DNA from: an uncultured Polaribacter sp.
GTDB lineage: Bacteria > Bacteroidota > Bacteroidia > Flavobacteriales > Flavobacteriaceae
Assembly (NCBI RefSeq): GCF_947503855.1
Contig: NZ_CANNFF010000006.1
Location: 124,001 to 188,000, forward strand
Reading direction: 5' to 3'
Length of the DNA stretch: 64,000 bases
The notes below the pieces were generated by a model, which worked only from the letters and a program-made list of their open reading frames with translations, made no database searches and was not told where the DNA came from. Shown one piece after another: positions 1 to 8,529 of this stretch (position 1 is the stretch's first letter; each line of letters begins with the position of its first letter). Both the position numbers and the translations under genes were made by a program.

Positions 1-351
1 ATTTTTTATGGATATAGAAGTGATTACTTCATGCTTTTTACCGGATAAGTTTTTTAACATGACAAAAGCTTCATGATAGTTTTTGGGTTTGCCTAAAGCT
101 TTATTTTCTAGCCAAACTATAGTATCAGAGGTAATAAGTAAATCGTTATCTTTTAAATTTTTATAAGCTTTTGCTTTTAGGTTGGCTAAGTAATCTGTAA
201 TTTCTATTCCTTTTAATTGTTGGGGATACAACTCCTCAACTTCTTTTAATTTTATGGTGAAATCGATATTTAAATCTTTAAAAAACTGTTGTCTTCTTGG
301 AGATTTAGAAGCTAGAATTATATTATAATTTTTAAGTTTTTCTTTTAACAT
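1..351 (-). CDS. maf: Maf-family nucleoside triphosphate pyrophosphatase, partial (runs off the left edge)
   Basis: Reading the minus strand from the ATG at 351 gives 117 codons with no stop before the window edge, so the C-terminal third is missing. The N-terminus ILASKSPRRQ is the Maf substrate-binding loop. It is followed by TSDTIVW (the catalytic-Asp region) and LGKPKN..EAFVMLKNLSGKKHEV, the usual order in the family. Maf/YhdE proteins hydrolyse non-canonical or modified nucleoside triphosphates to the monophosphate in the cytoplasm and were first linked to septum formation. Family assignment is secure from these motifs. The exact substrate preference (dTTP/UTP type or m7GTP type) cannot be decided from the visible part. 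Confidence 0.9.
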   Translation of the reverse strand, partial: MLKEKLKNYNIILASKSPRRQQFFKDLNIDFTIKLKEVEELYPQQLKGIEITDYLANLKAKAYKNLKDNDLLITSDTIVWLENKALGKPKNYHEAFVMLKNLSGKKHEVITSISIKN

Positions 352-662
352 ATATTTTTTTCTATTGTTTGGTTAGGGGTAGTTGAAACTTATAAAACCT
401 ATTTAACATTCATAACTTCTCAACTGCATACGAAGAGATATTTTAACTTTTAATTTACTGTAAATAAAACCATTGACAACTAACCAAATAATATAATACC
501 CATCATTAAATTACTCAGTTTCAAAAAGTCTTTTTTCTTTTCGACTTTGGAAAGTAAGTAGAGTAGTGGCAATAGTATACTTTATTAAAGCCTTTGTTAG
601 TAAAACTAATAATAAATTTTTGAAAAGAATCAGTTTTTAAAAAAGTAACTATACACAATATA
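352..662. other. Intergenic stretch without a recognisable gene
   Basis: These 311 bases lie between the start of maf and the end of smpB. No convincing ORF, tRNA or terminator is visible. The only recognisable item is a degenerate copy of a dispersed repeat at 416-438. The rest is AT-rich and unstructured by eye. Confidence 0.5.
416..438 (+). repeat. Degenerate copy of a dispersed intergenic repeat
   Basis: This 23-nt segment matches the segment at 41896-41918 at 17 of 23 positions, sharing the pattern TCTC.ACTGC...CGAAGAGA. A third relative lies inverted at 45074-45096. All three copies are intergenic. Confidence 0.4.
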
Positions 663-1124
663 TTACGAATTAAAACTCTTTTTAATTCTTGCTAAATCGC
701 GCTTGTTATCTCTATCTTTTATTACATTTCTCTTGTCGTGGGTTTGTTTTCCTTTAGCCAAAGCAATTTCTAATTTTGCAAAACCTCTATCATTTATAAA
801 TAATTTTAAAGGCACAATTGTATTTCCTTTTGCTTCTACATCTTTTTTTAAGCTACGTAATTCGCGCTTGTTTAGTAACAATCTACGCTCGCTTTTGGGG
901 TTGTGGTTAAAGTGATGCCCATATAAATATTCTTGTATATACATATTTACAATAAACAATTCACCTCTATCATTAAACTCGCAAAAACTCTCTGTAATTC
1001 TAGCTTTGCTTTGTCTTATCGATTTTATTTCTGTTCCAGTTAACTGAATTCCAGCCACATATTTGTCTAGAATTTCGTATTCGAAACGTGCTTTTTTGTT
1101 TTGTATATTAATCTTTTTCTGCAC
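663..1124 (-). CDS. smpB: SsrA-binding protein SmpB
   Basis: The 153-residue product has the full length of SmpB, the tmRNA partner that delivers SsrA RNA to stalled ribosomes for trans-translation. Visible signatures are the N-terminal NKKARFEYEILDKYVAGIQL, the strand TGTEIKSIRQSKARI, the E-S-F-C/N-M-Y-I-Q-E-Y central part, and the basic, unstructured tail that follows the DKRN..KDRD..RD segment. The tail folds in the ribosomal decoding centre. A motif fitting the Bacteroidetes -7 element (reverse complement TATCTTTG) lies 26 nt upstream at 1151-1158, so transcription is probably autonomous and divergent from the lipoprotein gene. The ssrA RNA gene itself is not in this window. Confidence 0.97.
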   Translation of the reverse strand: MQKKINIQNKKARFEYEILDKYVAGIQLTGTEIKSIRQSKARITESFCEFNDRGELFIVNMYIQEYLYGHHFNHNPKSERRLLLNKRELRSLKKDVEAKGNTIVPLKLFINDRGFAKLEIALAKGKQTHDKRNVIKDRDNKRDLARIKKSFNS

Positions 1125-1150
1125 GGTTACAACTTCATTATTTATTTTAA

Positions 1151-1158
1151 CAAAGATA
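1151..1158 (-). promoter_or_regulatory. Putative smpB promoter, -7 element
   Basis: On the minus strand this reads TATCTTTG, an exact match to the Bacteroidetes TAnnTTTG element, 26 nt before the smpB ATG. No clear -33 TTG is present. Confidence 0.5.
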
Positions 1159-1183
1159 CATTTTTACATTCGAGAAAGAAATG

Positions 1184-1191
1184 TAATTTTG
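1184..1191 (+). promoter_or_regulatory. Putative promoter for the DUF6503 lipoprotein, -7 element
   Basis: TAATTTTG matches TAnnTTTG and lies 33 nt before the ATG at 1225. It is divergent from the smpB element 25 nt away, and it argues for the 1225 start over the longer frame beginning upstream at 1063. Confidence 0.5.
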
Positions 1192-1224
1192 AAATTGATT
1201 TCTAATCAACACAAATTAAACTCA

Positions 1225-1974
1225 ATGAAATATTTTTATTTATCTATATTTTTTTTAATAGCATCTTGCAAAACTGCTGAAAAACAACTTACTGCACAGC
1301 AAATTATAGATAAAACTATTGCATATTCTGGTGCAGATAAAGTGGCGAATTCAGAAATTACCTTTACATTTAGAGATAAAGAATACGTGGCTTCAAGAAA
1401 AAAAAACGGAAAATTTTTATTGATTAGAAATCAACAAAAAGAAACTATGGAAGTTATTTCTGATATTGTTTCAAACGACGGTTTTCGAAGAGAAATAAAC
1501 GCTCACCAGTTTCCAGTAGCAGATTCAATGGCTATCAAATATGCAAATTCAGTAAACTCTGTACACTATTTTTCTGTCTTGCCTTATGGCTTAAATGACA
1601 AAGCTGTACAAAAGAAGTTATTACCAACTGCAACTATAAAAGGAAAAGAATATTACAAAGTAGAAATTACTTTTTCTGAAATTGGAGGAGGAGAAGATTT
1701 TGAAGATGTTTTTATTTATTGGATTGGGAAAAAAGATTTTTTAATTGATTATTTGGCCTATTCTTATCACACAAATGGCGGTGGAAAACGTTTTCGAGTT
1801 TTAAAAGAACAATGTGTTAAAAACGGTATTCGTTTTGAAGATTATCACAACTACAAACCTAAAAATAAACCGATAAAATTAATAGATATAGACAAAGCTT
1901 TTGAGGACAATCAACTTATAAAAGTTTCAGAAATTGTGCTAAAAGATATAGAAGTAAAATTGTTAGACAATTAA
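1225..1974 (+). CDS. Outer-membrane or periplasmic lipoprotein, DUF6503-like
   Basis: The 249-residue product starts with a classic lipoprotein signal, MKYFYLSIFFLIASCK, with the lipidated Cys at residue 15. The mature protein has TAQQIIDKTIAYSGADK, a motif I associate with flavobacterial DUF6503 proteins and their LolA/LppX-like fold, followed by alternating beta-strand segments. The open frame continues upstream to 1063 but would run back through the smpB start and both promoter motifs. The ATG at 1225, directly followed by the signal peptide, is therefore preferred. The function is unknown. The fold suggests hydrophobic ligand or lipoprotein handling in the envelope, but that is inference. 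Confidence 0.85.
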   Translation: MKYFYLSIFFLIASCKTAEKQLTAQQIIDKTIAYSGADKVANSEITFTFRDKEYVASRKKNGKFLLIRNQQKETMEVISDIVSNDGFRREINAHQFPVADSMAIKYANSVNSVHYFSVLPYGLNDKAVQKKLLPTATIKGKEYYKVEITFSEIGGGEDFEDVFIYWIGKKDFLIDYLAYSYHTNGGGKRFRVLKEQCVKNGIRFEDYHNYKPKNKPIKLIDIDKAFEDNQLIKVSEIVLKDIEVKLLDN

Positions 1975-2020
1975 TTTTTTTTGAAGCTATTCCTGCTTTC
2001 CATTATATCTTTTTTCTTTT

Positions 2021-2066
2021 GTTCTCGATACAATTACGCTAAAAAGCGTAATCACTCGAACTGACA
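2021..2066. repeat. Intergenic repeat with a perfect hairpin core
   Basis: The segment carries ATTACGCT-AAAA-AGCGTAAT, a perfect 8-bp stem (2033-2040 with 2045-2052) and 4-nt loop. It is flanked by CTCGATACA on the left and ACTCGAACTGACAG on the right, words I recognise from dispersed intergenic repeats of Flavobacteriaceae. No T-tract follows, so it is not a standard terminator. Confidence 0.45.
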
Positions 2067-2158
2067 GAAAAAAGGATGTCATTTCAATCAGGGCTATACT
2101 TGTTTGCCAACTAAATCTATATATAATAGGCTTATTGTATTTATAAAAAACATACAAA

Positions 2159-2980
2159 ATGAAAAAAAAACAACTCATCAGTAAAGAATTAGAAGCTTTT
2201 TACAATCAAGCATCAGAAGAAACACGTTTAGAATCTGGTATGGGTTTTTTTGAGTTTGAACGTATAAAATCTCTTATAGAAAGGCACATAAAAAAACCAA
2301 ATGTAACCATTATAGATGTTGGTGGTGGTACAGGAAAATATGCAGAATGGTTAGCTGAAAAAGGGCATACAGTATATGTCATAGAGCCTGTAGAAAAGCA
2401 TGTAAAACTAGCTCAAAAAAGAGCAAACAAACTCAAAAATAAATTTACAGTAACTCTAGGTGAATCTCAAAATTTAGCAATTGAGAATGAAGTGGCAGAT
2501 TTGGTGATTCTGCATGGGCCATTATATCATCTTCAAAAAAAAGAAGACCGTTTGCAAACTATAAACGAAGCAAAAAGGGTGTTAAAAAAAAACGGACATA
2601 TTTTAGGTTTTGCTATTAATTCCTCTGCATCTACAGTAGCTGGTTTAATGCAAGGTTTGGTGTATAAAAAACCTTTTTTAGAAATGTGTAAAACCGAATT
2701 AACAACAGGAATTCACAACCCACCAAAAGAATTTCCATGGTTATTGGCAGATAGTTTTTATCACAAACCCAAACAGTTAAAAAAGGAATTTACATCGAAA
2801 AATTTAGAAATTATTAATCTATTTGCTGTAGAAGGTATGATTTGGTTAGACAATGAGTATTTTGCAAACATGCTAAACCCTAAAAAAAAAGAAACTTTAT
2901 TAGAAATTTTAAAAACGACAGAGTTAGATGAGTCTGTATTGGCTTTTAGCCCACACATGATGTTGGTTGCTAGAAAGTAA
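2159..2980 (+). CDS. Class I SAM-dependent methyltransferase
   Basis: The 273-residue protein has a Rossmann-type methyltransferase core. Motif I is IIDVGGGTGKYAEWLAEKG (SAM-binding glycine loop) near residue 50, then YVIEPVEKHVKLAQ (acidic motif II region), DLVILHGPLYHL (motif IV) and a KRVLKKNGHILGF segment typical of small-molecule methyltransferases of the UbiE/TehB type. Nothing in the sequence fixes the acceptor. It stands alone, with a repeat-containing gap upstream, and converges on the histidine phosphatase gene with only 2 nt between the two stop codons. The ATG at 2159 is followed by a lysine-rich start, and no better start lies downstream. Confidence 0.85.
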   Translation: MKKKQLISKELEAFYNQASEETRLESGMGFFEFERIKSLIERHIKKPNVTIIDVGGGTGKYAEWLAEKGHTVYVIEPVEKHVKLAQKRANKLKNKFTVTLGESQNLAIENEVADLVILHGPLYHLQKKEDRLQTINEAKRVLKKNGHILGFAINSSASTVAGLMQGLVYKKPFLEMCKTELTTGIHNPPKEFPWLLADSFYHKPKQLKKEFTSKNLEIINLFAVEGMIWLDNEYFANMLNPKKKETLLEILKTTELDESVLAFSPHMMLVARK

Positions 2981-2989
2981 ATTTACTTT
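2974..2989. other. 16-bp perfect palindrome across two convergent stop codons
   Basis: AAAGTAAATTTACTTT is fully self-complementary and covers the stop codon of the methyltransferase gene and that of the opposing phosphatase gene. It could act as a weak bidirectional terminator, but there is no loop and almost no GC. Confidence 0.3.
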
Positions 2990-3477
2990 ACTTTTTTTAC
3001 TTCACTTGTTGTTTTATCCTCAGAAATAGTTACAATATATAAGCTAGCATTATCATTGTCATCCATATTTTTATATTTTTTTTCTCCTAATATTTTATTT
3101 GCAAAAACAGGTGTGGTATTGCTATGGCCAACTACTAAAACTTTTTTTCCTGTTGTGTTAGCTCTAAAAATAGAGTCGTACATTTTTTTAGGATTGTAAC
3201 TTAAAATCTTTAAACTCTTACTTTCTGCTGTTGGTTTTGCAGTTTGTTGTGTTCTATTATAATTTGTAGAATAAACGGCATCTAACTGGATCTCTTTAAA
3301 ATATGTTGCCCACTTTTTAGCTCTTTCTAAACCTTTCTCATTCAAATTTGGATTTTTATTGGTTTTATCTGTTCTGTCTTTTTCTGCATGTCTAATTAAA
3401 TAATAGGTAGTCCTATCATTAGAAGTACAAGAAAGTAGGTTAAAAGCAATAACTAAAAGGAAGAATTTTTTTTTCAT
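2983..3477 (-). CDS. Histidine phosphatase-superfamily lipoprotein
   Basis: The 164-residue protein starts at the ATG at 3477 with a lipoprotein signal peptide ending LLSC (Cys17). A longer frame to 3534 would put 19 residues in front of this signal and is rejected. The catalytic RHG-type motif is YYLIRHAEKD, with the phospho-accepting His. Supporting active-site elements are YSTNYNRTQQTA (arginine) and VVGHSNTTP (second catalytic His). The short length fits the SixA-like branch. The lipid anchor places it in the envelope, where it may remove phosphate from small molecules; the substrate is unknown. It lies downstream of clpB on the same strand, separated by a strong inverted repeat. Confidence 0.88.
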   Translation of the reverse strand: MKKKFFLLVIAFNLLSCTSNDRTTYYLIRHAEKDRTDKTNKNPNLNEKGLERAKKWATYFKEIQLDAVYSTNYNRTQQTAKPTAESKSLKILSYNPKKMYDSIFRANTTGKKVLVVGHSNTTPVFANKILGEKKYKNMDDNDNASLYIVTISEDKTTSEVKKVK

Positions 3478-3525
3478 CTGTAATAAATTTAAATACGAAA
3501 GTACAAAACAATTTTTTACAGTTAA

Positions 3526-3558
3526 AGACCCCATAGGTTTTTAAAACCTGTGGAGTCT
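3526..3558. terminator. Imperfect 33-bp inverted repeat downstream of clpB (terminator or dispersed repeat)
   Basis: Two 16-nt arms around one central T pair at 14 of 16 positions, plus one G-T wobble. The core is AGGTTTT-T-AAAACCT with outer AGAC/GTCT. It lies 23 nt after the clpB stop, so it may end clpB transcription. Its AGGTTTT/AAAACCT core resembles palindromes often scattered between flavobacterial genes. Confidence 0.55.
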
Positions 3559-3581
3559 AAATATTTATATATGATATATGT

Positions 3582-6191
3582 TTAAGAATTCGTAACCAAA
3601 TCAGATTGATTTCTAAATACCAATTTATCATCAAAAGCATCTAATAAAATAATACTATCTGTGGTAATTTTACCTGCTAAAATTTCTTTAGATAATTGAT
3701 TTAAAACCTCTTTTTGAATCACTCTTTTTACAGGTCTTGCTCCAAATTCTGGTTGATATCCTTTTTTAGCTAAGTAATTGATGGCTTCATCTGTGGCATC
3801 TAAAGTAATTTCTTGTTTGGCAATCATTTTCTTTAATTGCTCAATTTGTAATTTTACAATCTCAAAAATATCGTTTTTATGTAATGGTGTAAACATAATT
3901 ACATCATCAATTCTGTTTAAAAACTCTGGTCTTACAGATTGTTTTAGCAATCCTAACACTTCAATTTTTGCAACTTCTGTAACTGTTTCTATATCTGCTT
4001 TTGGGTCGTTAAATTTCTCTTGAATGATATGGCTTCCCATATTAGAAGTCATAATAATTATTGTGTTTTTAAAATCGGCAACTCTACCTTTGTTATCCGT
4101 TAATCTACCTTCATCTAACACCTGTAATAAGATATTAAACGTATCTGGATGTGCTTTTTCAATTTCATCTAACAATACTACAGAATAAGGTCTTCTTCTA
4201 ACAGCTTCTGTTAATTGTCCACCTTCATCATACCCTACATAACCTGGAGGCGCACCAACCAATCTACTAACACTGTGTTTCTCTTGATATTCACTCATAT
4301 CAATACGTGTCATGGCATTTTCATCATCAAATAAATACTCAGCTAAAGCTTTTGCTAACTCAGTTTTACCAACACCTGTTGTTCCTAAAAACAAGAAACT
4401 TCCAATAGGTTTGTTGGGATTTTGTAAACCAGCTCTAGAACGTCTAACAGCATCAGAAACAGCAACAATTGCTTCTTCTTGACCAACCACTCTTTTATGC
4501 AGTTGTTTTTCTAAAATTAATAGTTTATCACGTTCAGATTGTATCATTTTTGTTACAGGAATTCCTGTCCATTTTGCAACAACCTCTGCAATATCCTCTA
4601 AATTTACTTCCTCTTTGATTAAAGATTTCTCATTCTGGTTTTTACTTAAAATATCTTGATATTCTTCAAGTTTTTCTTGTGCTTGTTTAATTTTACCATA
4701 TCTAATTTCTGCAACTTTACCATAATCTCCTTCACGTTCGGCTTTTTCTGCTTCAATTTTAAAGTTTTCGATATCCAATTTTTTGTTTTGAATATTGTCT
4801 ACTATCTCTTTTTCAGATTTCCACTTTGCATTAATTTCGTTGCGTTCTTCTTTTAGATTTGCTAATTCAGAGCGTAAAGATTTTAATTTTGCTTCATCTT
4901 TTTCTCGTTTAATAGCTTCAATTTCAATCTCTAATTGCATTACTTTACGATCTAAAACATCTAATTCTTCTGGTTTAGAGTTAATTTCCATTCGTAATTT
5001 AGAAGCAGCCTCATCCATTAAATCAATGGCTTTGTCTGGTAAAAAACGATTGGTTATGTAACGCTGAGATAATTCTACAGCACCAATTATAGCTTCGTCT
5101 TTAATGCGTACTTTATGATGCGTTTCGTATTTTTCTTTAATTCCTCTTAAAATAGAAATCGCACTTTCTGTATCTGGTTCATTTACTTGAACTTTTTGGA
5201 AACGTCTTTCTAAAGCCTTGTCTTTTTCAAAATATTTTTGATATTCATCTAGAGTAGTGGCTCCAATTGCACGTAATTCTCCACGAGCCAAAGCGGGTTT
5301 TAAAATATTAGCAGCATCCATAGCACCTTGACCACCACCAGCACCTACTAAGGTATGAATTTCATCAATAAAAAGCACAATGTCTCCCTCTGCATTTGTA
5401 ACTTCTTTTATGACCGCTTTTAAACGTTCTTCAAACTCACCTTTGTATTTTGCACCAGCAATTAAAGCACCCATATCTAAAGAAAAAATTAATTTGTCTT
5501 TTAGATTTTCGGGCACATCTCCATCTACAATTCTATGTGCTAAACCTTCTGCAATAGCAGTTTTACCTGTACCAGGTTCACCTACTAAAATTGGGTTGTT
5601 TTTGGTTCTACGTGATAAAATTTGTAATAATCTTCTAATTTCTTCATCTCTACCAATGACAGGGTCTAGCTTGCCGTCTTTTGCTAATTTGTTTAAGTTT
5701 TTAGCATATTTATTTAAAGAGTTATAAGTTTCTTCTGCGTTTTGAGAAGTTACTCTTTCTCCTTTTCTTAATTCATCTATAGCAGCATTTAAATCTTTTT
5801 CTGTTACACCTTGGTCTTTTAAAACCTGTGCAATATTAGAATTTGATTTATAAATAGCTAAAATTAAATGTTCAATAGATACATAATCATCTTTTCTGTT
5901 TTTTGCAATAATAGATGCTTCGTTTAAAGTTTTACCAGCCTCTCTAGAAAGCATTAAATCTGCACCTGTAACTTTTGGAAAACTCTCTAATTGCTTGTCT
6001 AAAATTTGTTGAATTACAATGCTATTTACGTTCAGTTTTTTTAATAAAAAAGGCAGCACATTTTCGTCTACCTTTGTTAAAGCTTTAAAAATATGTTCGT
6101 TTTCTATTTGATTATGACCAAAACTTTGCGCAATTTGTTGCGCAATTTGTATGGTCTCTTGCGATTTTGTTGTATAATTATTAAAGTTCAT
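3582..6191 (-). CDS. clpB: ATP-dependent chaperone ClpB
   Basis: The 869-residue protein has the complete ClpB layout. There is an N-terminal Clp domain (about 1-145), AAA+ module 1 with Walker [10 protein letters not shown] near residue 205 and Walker [12 protein letters not shown], a long coiled-coil middle domain rich in E and K (about 410-520), and AAA+ module 2 with Walker [10 protein letters not shown] and Walker [13 protein letters not shown]. The middle domain distinguishes ClpB from ClpA and ClpC. ClpB works with DnaK/DnaJ/GrpE to dissolve protein aggregates after heat stress. The substrate-gripping loops ([18 protein letters not shown]) are present. A TAAATTTG promoter motif lies about 100 nt upstream on the minus strand. 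No CIRCE-like operator was seen. Confidence 0.98.
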   Translation of the reverse strand: MNFNNYTTKSQETIQIAQQIAQSFGHNQIENEHIFKALTKVDENVLPFLLKKLNVNSIVIQQILDKQLESFPKVTGADLMLSREAGKTLNEASIIAKNRKDDYVSIEHLILAIYKSNSNIAQVLKDQGVTEKDLNAAIDELRKGERVTSQNAEETYNSLNKYAKNLNKLAKDGKLDPVIGRDEEIRRLLQILSRRTKNNPILVGEPGTGKTAIAEGLAHRIVDGDVPENLKDKLIFSLDMGALIAGAKYKGEFEERLKAVIKEVTNAEGDIVLFIDEIHTLVGAGGGQGAMDAANILKPALARGELRAIGATTLDEYQKYFEKDKALERRFQKVQVNEPDTESAISILRGIKEKYETHHKVRIKDEAIIGAVELSQRYITNRFLPDKAIDLMDEAASKLRMEINSKPEELDVLDRKVMQLEIEIEAIKREKDEAKLKSLRSELANLKEERNEINAKWKSEKEIVDNIQNKKLDIENFKIEAEKAEREGDYGKVAEIRYGKIKQAQEKLEEYQDILSKNQNEKSLIKEEVNLEDIAEVVAKWTGIPVTKMIQSERDKLLILEKQLHKRVVGQEEAIVAVSDAVRRSRAGLQNPNKPIGSFLFLGTTGVGKTELAKALAEYLFDDENAMTRIDMSEYQEKHSVSRLVGAPPGYVGYDEGGQLTEAVRRRPYSVVLLDEIEKAHPDTFNILLQVLDEGRLTDNKGRVADFKNTIIIMTSNMGSHIIQEKFNDPKADIETVTEVAKIEVLGLLKQSVRPEFLNRIDDVIMFTPLHKNDIFEIVKLQIEQLKKMIAKQEITLDATDEAINYLAKKGYQPEFGARPVKRVIQKEVLNQLSKEILAGKITTDSIILLDAFDDKLVFRNQSDLVTNS

Positions 6192-6294
6192 TTTTTTTAT
6201 TTCTTAGTTCCACTTTTTTTATATTCGAATAGAAAATGGAATCTCAATTCAATTTTTTGAAGATTTTTCATTTTCTAATTCACTTTTTTTGTTT

Positions 6295-6302
6295 CAAATT
6301 TA
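6295..6302 (-). promoter_or_regulatory. Putative clpB promoter
   Basis: On the minus strand this reads TAAATTTG (TAnnTTTG), with a TTG -33 word at 6321-6323 separated by 18 nt. It lies 103 nt upstream of the clpB ATG, leaving a roughly 95-nt leader. Confidence 0.5.
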
Positions 6303-6388
6303 GTACCAATTCATTTTTAACAAAAAGAACAGTCATTTTGTCTTGAAAACTCTTGTTTTTACTGACTTTTTGACTGTTTAAAGTTTCT

Positions 6389-6396
6389 TATCTTTG
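6389..6396 (+). promoter_or_regulatory. Putative ytxJ promoter
   Basis: TATCTTTG matches TAnnTTTG, with a TTG at 6370-6372 (16 nt apart), and lies 25 nt before the ytxJ ATG. It is divergent from the clpB promoter. Confidence 0.55.
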
Positions 6397-6421
6397 TTGC
6401 CTAAATTATAAAAATTATAAA

Positions 6422-6823
6422 ATGGGTATATTTAACAAGATGTTTGGAAATGAAAATAAAAAGGAATCAAAACCAGAAAAAAAGTCATATTTAAACTGGA
6501 CTCCATTAACATCTTTAGAGCAATTAGAGGCCATAAAAGAGCAATCTAAAACAGAAAGTGTATTCCTATTTAAACATTCTACAAGATGTGGTATTAGCAG
6601 TATGGTAATTAAACAATTTGAAAAACTTTTTACAGAAGAACATCAAAACTTAAAAGTTTATTATTTAGATTTATTAAATTACAGAAATATTTCTGATGAA
6701 ATAGGGGATTCCTTTCAAGTAATGCATCAATCACCCCAATTAATAGTGGTTAAAAACAGTGTTGCGGTCTTTAATGCTTCTCATTATGATATTACTCAAA
6801 CTAATTTATCGAGATTTATCTAG
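6422..6823 (+). CDS. ytxJ: Bacillithiol-system redox-active protein YtxJ
   Basis: The 133-residue protein has the thioredoxin-like fold of the YtxJ/DUF2847 family. It shows LNWTPLTSLEQLEAI near the N-terminus and the single-cysteine active site FKHSTRCGISSMV. It then has the conserved QSPQLIVVKN strand with a cis-Pro, and the NASHYDIT segment. A monothiol CG motif in place of CxxC fits a bacilliredoxin-like protein that reverses S-bacillithiolation. This suggests that the cell makes bacillithiol, which is known in many Bacteroidetes, although no biosynthetic bsh genes are in the window. It is divergent from clpB, consistent with but not proof of a stress role. Confidence 0.88.
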   Translation: MGIFNKMFGNENKKESKPEKKSYLNWTPLTSLEQLEAIKEQSKTESVFLFKHSTRCGISSMVIKQFEKLFTEEHQNLKVYYLDLLNYRNISDEIGDSFQVMHQSPQLIVVKNSVAVFNASHYDITQTNLSRFI

Positions 6824-6854
6824 TTAAAATTTGGGATAAACCTATTATAAGTCT

Positions 6855-6862
6855 TATTTTTG
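6855..6862 (+). promoter_or_regulatory. Putative promoter of the SF2 helicase gene
   Basis: TATTTTTG matches TAnnTTTG. The transcript would start near 6867-6869, about 15 nt before the TTG chosen as start codon, which supports that unusual start. Confidence 0.5.
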
Positions 6863-6882
6863 TGTCTTAAAATTTTAAATTT

Positions 6883-8430
6883 TTGGCAGATACAAACACT
6901 TCACAAGTAACAACAGGAAAAGAATTATACGGATACCAGAAAGACGCACTTCAAGAAATATTTAAACGTTTTGAAACTGCACCTAAAGATTATCATCTAT
7001 TATATCAACTGCCAACAGGTGGTGGAAAAACAGTAATTTTTTCTGAAATTGTTAGGCGTTACTTAGAAACTTTTAAAAAGAAAGTTTTAGTGTTAACTCA
7101 TAGAATTGAGTTAAGCAAACAAACTTCTAAGATGTTAGATGAGTTTGGCGTAACCAATAAAATCATTAATTCTACAGCAAAATTAGACGATCAAGATCAG
7201 TTCAATTGCTTTGTAGCAATGGTAGAAACTTTAAAAAATAGACTGAATGATGAAAAATTAGATATTTCTGATATTGGCTTAGTCATTGTAGATGAGGCAC
7301 ATTACAATTCTTTTACAAAAATTTTTAAATTTTTTGATGAATCTTTTATACTTGGTGTAACAGCAACCCCTTTAAGTTCTAACATTAAATTACCAATGTA
7401 TGAAAACTATCAAGAACTTTTTGTGGGAGAATCTATTCAGCATTTAATAGAAAATGGCTATCTAGCGCAAGCAAATATGTACTCTTATAATGTGGGTTTA
7501 ACTTCTTTAGAAGTAGGTGCTAATGGAGATTATACGGTAAAATCTTCGGAAGATTTGTATATGAATACAGACATGCTTACCAAATTGGTAAGTGCCTATG
7601 AAGAAACCGCTAAAGGTAAAAAAACCTTGATATTTAACAATGGTATCAATACATCTATACAAGTGTTTCACGCTTTTAAAAAAGCTGGATACCCAATAGC
7701 GCATTTAGATAACACCAATACCAAAAAAGAACGTGAATTAATTTTACGTTGGTTTCATAAAACACCCAACGCAATTATTACCTCTGTAAGTATTTTAACT
7801 ACCGGATTTGATGAACCAAGTATTGAGGCTATTATATTAAACAGAGCTACAAAATCGTTAACCTTATACTATCAAATGATAGGGCGTGGTTCTCGTATAT
7901 TTGGTAATAAAACTACGTTTGATGTGGTAGATTTAGGAAACAACTTTCATAGGTTTGGTCCTTGGGGTGCAGATTTAGACTGGCAAAAAATGTTTAGAGC
8001 ACCAGACTATTATTTAGACGCCATCCTCTCTGATGAAGAAATAGAAAGTAACTTTAGATATGAGCTACCAGCAGATGTTAAAAAAGAGTTTGCAAAATCT
8101 ACAGATACTTATTTTGATATGAAAAAGGTATACATAGATACCATAAAAGCAGGTGAGTCTTCTAAAAGAGTATTAGAAAAATCGATTGTACACCATGCAA
8201 AAATGTGTATAGAAAATAGTGAAGATGTTTTTGATGCACTTATTTTGGCAAAAATGTTAGGTGAAGAAATTGACGATAGAATAAATAGATATGCCAAATG
8301 TATTTCTAAAAGTACACATAATTTTGTTACCTGGTTAAAAGACGATTATAGGAAGAAATTGAATGCATACTTAAGAACTAATTTCGATGAAGACTTCGAA
8401 AAAATACATGGTTATCCTCCAGAAGAATAG
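6883..8430 (+). CDS. SF2 DEAD/DEAH-box helicase
   Basis: The 515-residue protein has all main superfamily 2 motifs. These are a Q-like YGYQKDAL, Walker A PTGGGKT (residues 44-50), DEAH (137-140), TATPL (160-164) and, in the second RecA domain, the helicase motif VI QMIGRGSR. The layout resembles stand-alone relatives of type I/III restriction helicases and Ssl2-like proteins, but there is no nuclease or specificity subunit nearby, so a role in defence is not supported. The start is a TTG 21 nt after a promoter motif; no in-frame ATG precedes the Q motif. A strong hairpin terminator follows. Whether it acts on DNA or RNA is unknown. Confidence 0.85.
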   Translation: MADTNTSQVTTGKELYGYQKDALQEIFKRFETAPKDYHLLYQLPTGGGKTVIFSEIVRRYLETFKKKVLVLTHRIELSKQTSKMLDEFGVTNKIINSTAKLDDQDQFNCFVAMVETLKNRLNDEKLDISDIGLVIVDEAHYNSFTKIFKFFDESFILGVTATPLSSNIKLPMYENYQELFVGESIQHLIENGYLAQANMYSYNVGLTSLEVGANGDYTVKSSEDLYMNTDMLTKLVSAYEETAKGKKTLIFNNGINTSIQVFHAFKKAGYPIAHLDNTNTKKERELILRWFHKTPNAIITSVSILTTGFDEPSIEAIILNRATKSLTLYYQMIGRGSRIFGNKTTFDVVDLGNNFHRFGPWGADLDWQKMFRAPDYYLDAILSDEEIESNFRYELPADVKKEFAKSTDTYFDMKKVYIDTIKAGESSKRVLEKSIVHHAKMCIENSEDVFDALILAKMLGEEIDDRINRYAKCISKSTHNFVTWLKDDYRKKLNAYLRTNFDEDFEKIHGYPPEE

Positions 8431-8447
8431 TATTTTAAAGAAAATAT

Positions 8448-8478
8448 AAAAAGTGAAAAAAAATTTTCACTTTTTTTT
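8448..8478. terminator. Rho-independent terminator of the helicase gene
   Basis: A perfect 12-bp stem (8448-8459 with 8464-8475) around an AAAA loop is followed by a run of T. It separates the helicase gene from the polyamine leader. Confidence 0.8.
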
Positions 8479-8501
8479 GTTTTTTGTGTTAAAAAATAAT
8501 C

Positions 8502-8509
8502 TACATTTG
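8502..8509 (+). promoter_or_regulatory. Putative promoter of the polyamine operon leader
   Basis: TACATTTG matches TAnnTTTG. TTTG words at 8476-8479 and 8483-8486 flank the usual -33 spacing (22 and 15 nt). Transcription from here would give a 5' leader of about 270 nt before the arginine decarboxylase start. Confidence 0.5.
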
Positions 8510-8529
8510 AAATACTTACTTTAAGTGAA

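Noticed and set aside
1063..1224. N-terminal extension of the DUF6503 lipoprotein
   Set aside because: It would overlap the smpB start and both promoter motifs, and would bury the lipoprotein signal peptide 54 residues inside.
1987..2178. 63-codon minus-strand frame upstream of the methyltransferase gene
   Set aside because: It runs through the hairpin repeat and over the start of the methyltransferase gene, and its peptide has no recognisable pattern.
6883..8430. Defence system based on the SF2 helicase
   Set aside because: No nuclease, methyltransferase or specificity subunit lies next to it; neighbours are housekeeping genes.
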